From an uncultured Lachnobacterium sp. (lineage in GTDB: Bacteria > Bacillota > Clostridia > Lachnospirales > Lachnospiraceae), in the NCBI GenBank assembly GCA_900549895.1, contig URQG01000024.1, positions 1 to 13,422 on the forward strand: a stretch of 13,422 bases of DNA. Reading direction: 5' to 3'. The notes below the pieces were generated by a model that searched no databases, had not been told where the DNA came from, and worked only from the letters and a program-made list of their open reading frames with translations. Of the stretch, positions 6,640-13,422 are shown one piece after another (the stretch's first letter is position 1; each line of letters begins with the position of its first letter). The translations under genes were made by a program, and so were the position numbers.

Positions 6640-7305
6640 TTAGCCCCGTCCATTCTCCTGCATGATTTCAAGAAATTTCGTTACATTCTCTCTGATATCG
6701 CCACCGAACACTGCCGAACCTGCAACGATAACATTCGCTCCCGCATCCATCGCAGCGCTGACATTGGAGAGATTTATTCCTCCGTCAACCTCGATATCCG
6801 CTTTTATCTTTTCCCGATCCAGCAAAGCCTTCAGTTCCCTTACCTTATCAATCGTATATGGGATCAGTTTTTGTCCTCCGAGTCCCGGATTAACCGTCAT
6901 AATGAGCACCATATCCACCTTTGGCAGAATATAGCGGATCATCTCGATCGGTGTTGCAGGATTGAGTGCAACCCCCGCAAGGACACCTTTCTCCTTGATT
7001 GCCTCGATCGTGCGATCCAGATGCCTGCAGCTTTCCGCATGAACCGTAATAATGTCTGCTCCCGCTTTCACAAATTCATCAATATATCGAATCGGTTCAT
7101 CGATCATCAGGTGTACATCAAAAATACGATCCGTGCATGGACGAATGGACTTCATGATTGGAAAACCAAATGAGATACTCGGCACAAAACTTCCGTCCAT
7201 CACATCAATATGGACATACTCCGCACCTGCATCGTCCAACAGACGCACCTGCTCTCCAAGATTGGCAAAATCTGCCGACAATATGGAAGGTGATAAACAG
7301 TTCAT
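6640..7305 (-). CDS. rpe: Ribulose-phosphate 3-epimerase
   Basis: This TIM-barrel enzyme interconverts D-ribulose 5-phosphate and D-xylulose 5-phosphate in the pentose phosphate pathway. The 221-residue product starts with the typical LSPSILSADFANL (4-16). VHIDVMDGSFVPSISFG (31-47) holds H32 and D34, and DVHLMI (63-68) holds H65. These with D174 in IEVDGGINLSN (171-181) form the metal and acid/base set. NPGLGGQKLIP (139-149) and AGSAVFGGDI (195-204) make the phosphate-binding part. The start at 7305 has a very good SD, TAGGAGG, overlapping the rsgA stop codon; the gap is 8 bases. The third-to-last place in this operon is conserved across many Firmicutes. Confidence 0.97.
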   Translation of the reverse strand: MNCLSPSILSADFANLGEQVRLLDDAGAEYVHIDVMDGSFVPSISFGFPIMKSIRPCTDRIFDVHLMIDEPIRYIDEFVKAGADIITVHAESCRHLDRTIEAIKEKGVLAGVALNPATPIEMIRYILPKVDMVLIMTVNPGLGGQKLIPYTIDKVRELKALLDREKIKADIEVDGGINLSNVSAAMDAGANVIVAGSAVFGGDIRENVTKFLEIMQENGRG

Positions 7306-7313
7306 AGTTCCTC

Positions 7314-8192
7314 CTAATATTTGCGCATATTTTTCATCTCCTCATAGAGGAGCACATAATTATCATACCGTACCTTTGAGATGCTGCCGTCTTCCACTGC
7401 TTCTTTTACACCACAGTCCGGTTCTCCGATATGGCTGCAGCCTATAAAGCGGCATTTCGGCTCATGCTCAACAAATTCCGGATAACAGCGCCACAAATCT
7501 TCTTTCTCCATCCCCGGCACATCCATAGAACTGAATCCGGGCGTGTCCATAATATACGTCTTCTCTGCGATTGGAATAATCTGTGAGTGACGCGTAGTAT
7601 GTTTTCCACGCCCGATCTTGTCACTGATGCTTCCCGTCTCCATCTGCACATCATTCTGCAGACGATTGACCAGCGAAGACTTACCGACACCGGAAGGTCC
7701 TGCCACTGCCGTGGTCTTATCGGCCAGCAATTCTCGCAGCCTGTCCACATGAACATCATTCTTTGCACTGGTAAACAGCATCGGATATCCCGCCGGTTCA
7801 TAGATGGCTCTAAGCCGATTCTGTTCTTCTTCCGTCACAAGATCGCATTTGTTAAAACAGATGGTTACAGGAACATGCTGGTATTCCATCATGCACAGGA
7901 AACGGTCCAGCAGATTAAAATTCGGATCCGGTTTCGCCGCCGCAAAGATAACAAGCGCCATATCAATATTGGCGACCGCCGGGCGGATCAATGCATTTTT
8001 TCTCGGCAGAATAGATTCCACATTACCGATTTTCTTTTGCTCATCCAGCACGATAATCTCAACATCATCGCCGACAAGAGGCTTGATCTTCTGATTTCGA
8101 AAGATTCCTTTTGCTTTACATTCATAAATTCCGGTTCCCGCTACGTGAACGTAGTAGAAACCGGAAATTCCTTTTACTATCTTTCCCTGCAT
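7314..8192 (-). CDS. rsgA: Ribosome small-subunit-dependent GTPase A (RsgA)
   Basis: RsgA is a circularly permuted GTPase that helps late 30S subunit maturation and is activated by the small subunit. From ATG 8192 it has 292 residues: an OB fold at about 1-65, then NKCD (G4, 114-117), GPSGVGKS (G1 P-loop, 165-172), the GKHTT switch I (196-200) and DTPGF (G3, 216-220). This order confirms the permuted G domain. The zinc site is C247, C252, H254 and C260. The open frame reaches 79 codons further upstream, but that part overlaps prkC and is basic and non-conserved. MQGKIVKGISGFYYV is the usual family start. There is no clear SD before 8192, and prkC stops 7 bases upstream, so translational coupling is likely. 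Adjacency to prkC fits reports that PrkC phosphorylates this GTPase in Bacillus (where it is called CpgA). Confidence 0.95.
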   Translation of the reverse strand: MQGKIVKGISGFYYVHVAGTGIYECKAKGIFRNQKIKPLVGDDVEIIVLDEQKKIGNVESILPRKNALIRPAVANIDMALVIFAAAKPDPNFNLLDRFLCMMEYQHVPVTICFNKCDLVTEEEQNRLRAIYEPAGYPMLFTSAKNDVHVDRLRELLADKTTAVAGPSGVGKSSLVNRLQNDVQMETGSISDKIGRGKHTTRHSQIIPIAEKTYIMDTPGFSSMDVPGMEKEDLWRCYPEFVEHEPKCRFIGCSHIGEPDCGVKEAVEDGSISKVRYDNYVLLYEEMKNMRKY

Positions 8193-8199
8193 AGGTATT

Positions 8200-10296
8200 C
8201 TATTGCTTGCTAAAGGTGACATTGTGTGTCTCTGTCTGTGTCGTTGTTCCGTTGGATACACCCTCTTCGTCAACAGTCTCGATTTCCCATGTGATCGATA
8301 CCGTTCCGGAATCACAAGGCATCTCGCTTGCCGATACCGTGATCGAATGTCCTTCCACCGTTCCGGAATCATATGTCTTTCCGTCACTTCCGACAAGTGT
8401 ATAGCTTGCTTTAATTGCACCTTCCGCACTATAGGATTTCGAGAATTTATAATTTACCTTCTCTGCTCCCAAGCTTACCGTGATTGTTACGGTTGTTCCT
8501 GCCGGAACGGTCTTACCGCCTGCGATACTCTGTTTGATTACCTTGCCGGCTGCGACCGAATCACTGTGTGCTTCTTCAACCGCAACTTTAAGTCCTGCAT
8601 TGGCAAGCGTATTCTGTGCTTTATCTTTATCTTTACCGAGAACACTTGGCACATTGACCGATTTCTTTCCCTGGCTGACCACGATGGTTACCTTGCTTCC
8701 TTCCGCTGCTGAACTTCCGCCGTTCGGACTCTGTGAGATAACCTTTCCTGCATCGACACTGTCGCTGTATTCATACGCCTTCTCAACCTTAAATCCGGCA
8801 GAAGACAATGCATTGGCCGCATCCTTCTCAAGGCTTCCGACAACACTCTGGATTGTCTTCTGTTCCCCATCGGTCGTATTCGTGTCGGTATAACTCTTAT
8901 TCTCGTCACCTGCAACAATAACATTGACGGTAGATCCCTCTGCAATCTGTGTGCCCCCGACCGGATCCTGTTCAATGATCGTTCCTGCCGTTTTGTCGGA
9001 CTTCTGTTCTGCGATCACGAACATATAAAGTCCCTGTGCTTCCAGTGCATTCTGCGCATCTTCCTGGCTGAGTCCCGTCACATTCTCTACTGCGATCATC
9101 TTCTCGGTCTGTGACTCCGTCTGGCTTTCGGTCTGCGTCTCGGTCTGTGTTTCCGTATTCTGCGAATCGGATGGCTTCGAGCTGAATCGGAATAAACCGA
9201 ATACACTTCCGATCAGATAGATGATCACGATCAAAATAATCGCTGCCATCACAATACCCATAATCGTTACTGCTTTATCAAATTTCGGATTCAGACCGGA
9301 TTCTTCTTCCTCCTCGTCCTCATCTTCATCATATTCTTCATCCGGTTCCATGTTATGTGCAACGTCAGCTACCGGTTCAACCCCACGCTGCTCCTGGATC
9401 TGCTTTAATTCTTCCCCGCTGATCACCTTTGTCTTACCATTGTCGACAAGCGGTGCGATCACAACGAAATCCTCATCCGGATTAACGAGTGCCCTGCGCA
9501 GATCTTTTAACAGTTCCTCGATTGTCTGGTAACGACGATCCGGATTCTTCTGTGTACATTTTAGAATAATCTTCTCCATACTGATCGGAAGATTCGGCGC
9601 ATACGTGCTTGGCGGAGTCATCTCCTCCTGCAAATGCTGAATGGCTACCGCAACCGTTGTATCTCCGTCAAACGGAACACGTCCGGTCACCATCTCATAC
9701 ATCACAATGCCAAGTGAATAGATATCACTTCTGCCGTCCACAAATCCGTTTCTTGCCTGCTCCGGCGAAGAATAATGGACAGATCCCATTACATCGGAAC
9801 TGATCGTATTGCTTGATGCGGCTCTGGCAATACCAAAGTCCGTAACTTTTACTTTTCCTTCTGTAGAGATAATAATATTCTGTGGCTTAATATCACGGTG
9901 TGTGATCTGCTTATTATGTGCAGCCTCGATGCCTCTTGCCACCTGGATGGCAATACTTACCGACTCTTTAAAGGACAGCTGTCCCTTTTTCTCGATATAT
10001 GTCTTAAGGGTGATTCCCTCCACATATTCCATAACAATATAATGGAGCCCCTCCTCACTTCCTACATCATAGATATTGACAATGTTTGGATGCTCAAGTC
10101 CCGCTGCGGACTGTGCCTCCGTACGAAACTTTGCAACAAAACTTCGATCTTCCGAAAACTCATTGCGCAACACTTTGATTGCGACAAACCGTCCCAGAAT
10201 ATGGTCCTTTGCTTTATATACATCAGACATTCCGCCTGCGCCGATCTTACTCACGATCTCATATCGATCTGCTAAATACGTCCCAACTGTTAACAT
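8200..10296 (-). CDS. prkC: Membrane Ser/Thr protein kinase with PASTA domains (PrkC/Stk1 type)
   Basis: This 698-residue transmembrane kinase senses muropeptides or lipid II through PASTA domains and phosphorylates cytoplasmic targets. The kinase domain (about 12-275) has the glycine loop GAGGMSDVYKAK (19-30), VAIK with K41, HRDIKPQN (133-140) and DFG (153-155). The juxtamembrane region has an acidic run (317-332). One transmembrane helix lies at about 342-369. Outside, a TQTE/SQTE repeat linker (381-398) precedes three PASTA units at about 400-463, 480-541 and 546-608. The last 85 or so residues (612-698) form a beta-rich domain ending in a Thr-rich tail, not a PASTA unit. The start at 10296 overlaps the prpC stop by 7 bases, with SD AGGTGA just before it. 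The pairing with prpC indicates reversible phosphorylation, with the phosphatase countering the kinase. Confidence 0.97.
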   Translation of the reverse strand: MLTVGTYLADRYEIVSKIGAGGMSDVYKAKDHILGRFVAIKVLRNEFSEDRSFVAKFRTEAQSAAGLEHPNIVNIYDVGSEEGLHYIVMEYVEGITLKTYIEKKGQLSFKESVSIAIQVARGIEAAHNKQITHRDIKPQNIIISTEGKVKVTDFGIARAASSNTISSDVMGSVHYSSPEQARNGFVDGRSDIYSLGIVMYEMVTGRVPFDGDTTVAVAIQHLQEEMTPPSTYAPNLPISMEKIILKCTQKNPDRRYQTIEELLKDLRRALVNPDEDFVVIAPLVDNGKTKVISGEELKQIQEQRGVEPVADVAHNMEPDEEYDEDEDEEEEESGLNPKFDKAVTIMGIVMAAIILIVIIYLIGSVFGLFRFSSKPSDSQNTETQTETQTESQTESQTEKMIAVENVTGLSQEDAQNALEAQGLYMFVIAEQKSDKTAGTIIEQDPVGGTQIAEGSTVNVIVAGDENKSYTDTNTTDGEQKTIQSVVGSLEKDAANALSSAGFKVEKAYEYSDSVDAGKVISQSPNGGSSAAEGSKVTIVVSQGKKSVNVPSVLGKDKDKAQNTLANAGLKVAVEEAHSDSVAAGKVIKQSIAGGKTVPAGTTVTITVSLGAEKVNYKFSKSYSAEGAIKASYTLVGSDGKTYDSGTVEGHSITVSASEMPCDSGTVSITWEIETVDEEGVSNGTTTQTETHNVTFSKQ
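9103..9153 (-). repeat. Degenerate 12-base tandem repeats in prkC (TQTE/SQTE linker)
   Basis: Four 12-base units encode E-(T/S)-Q-T in the extracytoplasmic linker of PrkC, residues 382-397, followed by one more E. The units differ at third positions and at the T/S codon, so they are diverged rather than freshly duplicated. The unit is a multiple of three, so copy-number change would keep the frame and only alter the spacer length between the membrane and the first PASTA domain. Confidence 0.75.
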
Positions 10297-11033
10297 GCTT
10301 TCACCTCATACGAAAATGGTTCTATAATCATTACTGTAATGTTGTCTCTTCCACCGTTGCGATTGGCAGTGGAAACAAGCATCTTTGCCCGTTCCTCTAC
10401 CGGTGCATTGCTAAGTACGATATCTCTTATGGTATCATCCTCAACCATATTGGTCAGACCGTCGGTGCAAAGCAAAATACGATCATTTTCTTGCAGATCG
10501 ATTTCAAAGAAATCTGCCTGCACATTCTCGCCCGCTCCGATTGCCCTTGTAATTATATTCTTATCCGGATGTTGTCGTGCATCCGCTTCATTCACTTCAC
10601 CCATCCGCACCATTTCTGCGACAAGTGAGTGATCTCTTGTTATCTGTCTGATATCACGGTTGATCACATAAAGCCGACTGTCTCCGATATTGGCAACATA
10701 AAGTTTTCCATCCAAAATCGTAGCAGCCACAAGTGTTGTTCCCATACCGCGTTTGGCCTCGTCCTCCGCAGCTTCTTCGATCAAAATCTTATTCGCGGTA
10801 GCGATCGCCTCCTGTAAAATTGTAACTGGTTCCTCCCCCGAACTTCTGGACACTGATGCGACCATACGCTGCGTTGTATAACGCGAAGCATAATCGCCCG
10901 CTTTATGTCCCCCCATTCCGTCTGCTACGATATAGAGATTCGGGAGATTTCCAATAGGATCGTCCGATGCGAAGAAATAATCCTGATTCATTTCACGCAA
11001 TGCACCGGTATCCGTAATGGAATACGTCTTCAT
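10290..11033 (-). CDS. prpC: PP2C-type Ser/Thr protein phosphatase (PrpC/Stp)
   Basis: This metal-dependent phosphatase reverses phosphorylation by the neighbouring PASTA kinase. The 247-residue product has the full PP2C motif set: the N-terminal NQDYF (16-20) next to the DTG..R substrate arginine region, the metal-binding ADGMGGHKAG (37-46), GMGTTLVAA (97-105), NIGDSRLY (115-122) and LCTDGLTNMV (188-197), and a terminal GRDNITVM (228-235). D18, D38, D191 and D230 are the expected metal aspartates. The start at 11033 has AAAGGATG at 11048-11041. It follows the terminator after rlmN by about 70 bases, so the operon promoter should lie between them; I cannot point to a convincing -35/-10 pair. 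The stop overlaps the prkC start by 7 bases. Confidence 0.97.
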   Translation of the reverse strand: MKTYSITDTGALREMNQDYFFASDDPIGNLPNLYIVADGMGGHKAGDYASRYTTQRMVASVSRSSGEEPVTILQEAIATANKILIEEAAEDEAKRGMGTTLVAATILDGKLYVANIGDSRLYVINRDIRQITRDHSLVAEMVRMGEVNEADARQHPDKNIITRAIGAGENVQADFFEIDLQENDRILLCTDGLTNMVEDDTIRDIVLSNAPVEERAKMLVSTANRNGGRDNITVMIIEPFSYEVKAC

Positions 11034-11102
11034 CCGTTTTCATCCTTTCTCTCGTCATAACCTATTACTCCATACTTTGAATATGTTACCATACAAGAAC
11101 AC

Positions 11103-11133
11103 AAAAAGCAAGGAAAGAGCACTTCCTTGCTTT
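11103..11133 (-). terminator. Intrinsic terminator after rlmN
   Basis: AAAGCAAGGAA (11105-11115) and TTCCTTGCTTT (11123-11133) form a perfect 11-base-pair stem around a 7-base loop. On the minus strand the stem runs into a T tract (11107-11103). It begins 3 bases after the rlmN stop. It separates rsmB-rlmN from the prpC operon, although leaky read-through remains possible. Confidence 0.9.
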
Positions 11134-11136
11134 CTG

Positions 11137-12180
11137 TTAATTATGATCGATATACCTTTTTCTCAGCTGTCCGCATGCCCCGTCAATGTCGCGTCCCATC
11201 TCTCTTCGGACCGTCACATTGATTCCGTTTTTTTCAAGCTTATTCTTGAAAGCTGCGATCACCGCAGCATTGGACTGTACATAATCTCGCTCCTTGATCG
11301 GATTGACCGGAATCAGATTGACGTGGCAGTTCATTCCATGAATGAGTTGCGAAAGTTCTCTTGCATCTTCATCCGTATCGTTGACGCCTCCGACAAGACT
11401 GTATTCAAATGTCACTCTGCGCCCTGTCTGGTCAAAATAATATTTGCATGCATCAATCACGTCATGAATGTCATATTTATTGGCAACCGGCATCAGTTCA
11501 AGACGCTTCTTCTGGTTCGAAGCATGAAGTGACAATGCCAGTGTAATCGATAGCTTCTCATCCGCAAGCTGACGCATCCGGGGCACAATGCCACACGTAG
11601 ACACCGTCAGGTTGCGCTGACTGATATTCAGTCCGTTCTCATCGGTCAGCAGAGTGATGAATTGTAACAGATTGTCGTAATTGTCCATCGGCTCGCCGGT
11701 TCCCATCACAACGACATTTGAGATGCGCTCCCCAATGTCCTGTCCGATCTTGTAGATCTGGTCGATCATCTCGGACGGCTTTAAACCTCTCACGAGTCCA
11801 TCGAGTGTCGATGCACAGAAGCGGCATCCCATCCGACATCCGACCTGTGATGAGATACACACCGAGTTGCCATGCTTATAACGCATGAGCACACTCTCGA
11901 TGACATTTCCGTCCTCCAGCAGAAAGAGATATTTCCTTGTGCCGTCAATCTTGGAAATCTGTACCTGTTCCTGCTTCAGGTTTGTAATATAGCTGACCTC
12001 ATCGAGTTTTTCACGGAACGCCTTAGACAGATTCGTCATATCGGAAAAAGCATAGACCTGCTTGACATGCAGCCATTGATACAGCTGCTTCGCACGGAAT
12101 GCCTTCTCCCCGATACCGGCAACGAACTCCGTCAGTTCCGCTAAATTCATGGATTTGATATCAATCTTATCGTTACTCAT
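11137..12180 (-). CDS. rlmN: 23S rRNA A2503 / tRNA A37 C2-methyltransferase RlmN
   Basis: RlmN is a radical SAM enzyme that methylates C2 of adenosine 2503 in 23S rRNA and, in some species, adenosine 37 of certain tRNAs. The product has 347 residues. CRMGCRFC (115-122) carries the CxxxCxxC 4Fe-4S ligands C115, C119 and C122. C108 and C336 (in DIDGACGQL) fit the conserved cysteine pair, equivalent to E. coli C118 and the methyl-carrying C355. GTGEPMDN (160-167) is the SAM-binding GGE-like motif, and STCGIVPRM (194-202) and LALSLHAS (214-221) are also typical. It overlaps rsmB by 8 bases (ATGAGTAA), with SD AAGGAG 5 bases before the start. I call RlmN rather than the resistance enzyme Cfr (A2503 C8) because of this housekeeping context and the typical RlmN motif residues. 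Confidence 0.97.
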   Translation of the reverse strand: MSNDKIDIKSMNLAELTEFVAGIGEKAFRAKQLYQWLHVKQVYAFSDMTNLSKAFREKLDEVSYITNLKQEQVQISKIDGTRKYLFLLEDGNVIESVLMRYKHGNSVCISSQVGCRMGCRFCASTLDGLVRGLKPSEMIDQIYKIGQDIGERISNVVVMGTGEPMDNYDNLLQFITLLTDENGLNISQRNLTVSTCGIVPRMRQLADEKLSITLALSLHASNQKKRLELMPVANKYDIHDVIDACKYYFDQTGRRVTFEYSLVGGVNDTDEDARELSQLIHGMNCHVNLIPVNPIKERDYVQSNAAVIAAFKNKLEKNGINVTVRREMGRDIDGACGQLRKRYIDHN

Positions 12181-13422
12181 CCGTACTCCTTATCATCTTT
12201 GCGACAAAGAAACCATCGCTTCCCTCCATCGGGAAGATCTGCCGCTGCTCCACGAGTGTAAACTGCGGATGCTTCTGTAAGAACGCCGCAACATTGTCCT
12301 CATTTTCTTCTTTATGTATCGTGCAGGTACTGTAGATCAGCTTACCGCCTCTCTTTACGTACTTCCACACCGTATCCAGCATCTCCTGTTGTAAGACAGC
12401 CAGATCATGCGCCTTCTCCGCCGTCATCTTATATCGGATGTCACTTTTTCGCCCGATGACACCGAGTCCCGAACAAGGCAGATCACAGATTAATATATCC
12501 GCTTTTTCAACCGATGTTTCATCGAACAGAGTCGCATCCTGCTGCACGGCTTTCATATTGTGTAAGTCATGTCTTAGAATGTTCTCTTCAATAAGTCCCA
12601 CCTTATATTCCGTGAGATCTCTTGCCTCGACCATTCCGCTTCCATCCAGAAGTTCCGCAAGGTGTGAGCTCTTGCCGCCCGGTGCGGCACAGACATCGAT
12701 AATGTAGTCTCCCTTCTTCGGGTCCGCCGCATGTGCAACCGTCATGGAACTGATATCCTGCACATAGAACCAGCCATCCTGAAAGCTGCCAAGTCCGGCT
12801 AAGTAATCAAATCCGGATAGAGCAAACGCATACGAAATTCCTTCAATTGCTTCTACTGTCACGCCTTCTTGGCTCAGACGATCCTTTAACTCTTGCGGCG
12901 TGCATTTCTGTGTATTTGTGCGCACCGTGATCTTTGCAGGCTGCATAAACGCCTCCAGCATCTTTTCCGTCACATCCCTGCCGTAGTCTGCATTCCAGCC
13001 GTCAATGATCCATTCCGGAACGGAGTAGCGCACACTCTCATTCTGGAATGTCACGTCCTTCCACCCCCTCGCAACACTTCGCAGGACACCGTTTACAAAC
13101 CCGGACAATCCGGAAAACCCGCGTTTTCTGGCAAGCTTGACCGCCTCATTACAGACAGCCGCATCCGGCACGCCGTCCATGTACATGATCTGATAGACAC
13201 TAAGCCGCATCAGTTCGCGGATCAGAGGCTTCATCTTCTTTACTTTTGTCTTGGAGAACTGATCGATCACATAATCCAGCGTCAACATGCGCTCGACGGT
13301 TCCCTCCGTCAGTCTTGTGAGAAAGGCGCGCTCCTGCTTCGACAGATACTGATATTTGTCCAAAACATCCCTGAGCACCAGATGGCTGTACTGCCCGTCA
13401 CGGTCGATCGCAAGCAGCATGT
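12173..13422 (-). CDS. rsmB: 16S rRNA m5C967 methyltransferase RsmB, 5' end missing
   Basis: RsmB (Sun/Fmu) methylates C5 of cytosine 967 in 16S rRNA using SAM. The frame runs off the right edge. The ATG at 13420-13418 encodes an internal methionine, since the family usually has some 15-25 residues before the LLAIDRDGQYSH motif seen here. Numbered from that methionine, residues 1-120 form the NusB-like RNA-binding domain (YLSKQERAFLTRLTEGTVER, 25-44). DVCAAPGGKSSHLAELL (242-258) is SAM motif I. DLPCSGLGVIGRKSDIRY (313-330) is motif IV with C316, and YSTCTIHKEENEDN (363-376) is motif VI with C366. C366 is the expected nucleophile and C316 the expected helper in product release. The stop overlaps the rlmN start, so the two are translated as a coupled pair. 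Upstream partners would lie outside the window. Confidence 0.95.
   Translation of the reverse strand, partial: MLLAIDRDGQYSHLVLRDVLDKYQYLSKQERAFLTRLTEGTVERMLTLDYVIDQFSKTKVKKMKPLIRELMRLSVYQIMYMDGVPDAAVCNEAVKLARKRGFSGLSGFVNGVLRSVARGWKDVTFQNESVRYSVPEWIIDGWNADYGRDVTEKMLEAFMQPAKITVRTNTQKCTPQELKDRLSQEGVTVEAIEGISYAFALSGFDYLAGLGSFQDGWFYVQDISSMTVAHAADPKKGDYIIDVCAAPGGKSSHLAELLDGSGMVEARDLTEYKVGLIEENILRHDLHNMKAVQQDATLFDETSVEKADILICDLPCSGLGVIGRKSDIRYKMTAEKAHDLAVLQQEMLDTVWKYVKRGGKLIYSTCTIHKEENEDNVAAFLQKHPQFTLVEQRQIFPMEGSDGFFVAKMIRSTDE

Noticed and set aside
7587..8213. 208-codon plus-strand open frame opposite rsgA
   Set aside because: It overlaps rsgA on the opposite strand and its translation shows no family motif.
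11034..11100. Promoter for the prpC operon (several TTGTAT/TTCAAA and TATGGA/TATGAC combinations)
   Set aside because: No pair reaches acceptable -35/-10 quality and spacing together; a promoter probably exists here, but I cannot place it.
11137..12180. Cfr-type antibiotic-resistance methyltransferase
   Set aside because: The gene is in the conserved rsmB-rlmN housekeeping context and its motifs fit RlmN.

Overview
The window looks like one end of a contig from a Gram-positive, low-to-mid GC member of the Clostridia, most likely Lachnospiraceae. The reasons are the block rsmB-rlmN-prpC-prkC-rsgA-rpe-thiN in Firmicutes order, purine-rich Shine-Dalgarno sites, a three-PASTA PrkC kinase with a lineage-type C-terminal extension, and a DUF4867 protein. 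The assignment rests on gene order and protein character, not on a database search. Every gene I can support lies on the minus strand, so the layout below runs from high to low coordinates, the direction of transcription. The window is almost entirely coding: no gene-free stretch exceeds about 110 bases, and I see no tRNA, rRNA, CRISPR array or natural mobile element.

Region 1 (13422 to 11103) holds rsmB (5' end cut by the window edge) and rlmN. They overlap by 8 bases and encode two RNA methyltransferases. A strong intrinsic terminator follows rlmN. Region 2 (11033 to 5990) is a tight operon: prpC (PP2C phosphatase), prkC (Ser/Thr kinase with PASTA domains), rsgA (ribosome-assembly GTPase), rpe (ribulose-phosphate epimerase) and thiN (thiamine diphosphokinase). 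Genes overlap or are 2 to 8 bases apart. The phosphatase/kinase pair links cell-wall sensing to cytoplasmic control of translation and growth. Region 3 (5942 to 3344) holds an AGCS sodium:alanine/glycine symporter 47 bases after thiN, then ychF.

Region 4 (3232 to 34) is the accessory part and the likeliest place for uncharacterised biology. It holds an AraC-type sensor-regulator, a DUF4867 cupin-like protein of unknown function, and an extracellular solute-binding protein with its own sigma-A-like promoter and a cre-like site. The set suggests a sugar-responsive uptake and metabolism locus whose remaining genes lie beyond the contig end.

Bases 1-33 are not genomic. They match the Illumina Nextera read-2 transposase adapter, including the 19-base mosaic end. 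The solute-binding protein gene runs into this adapter, so its C-terminus is missing and a naive translation adds an artefactual peptide. Several of the longest open frames start too far upstream (rsgA, the symporter, DUF4867, araC); preferred starts with reasons are given.
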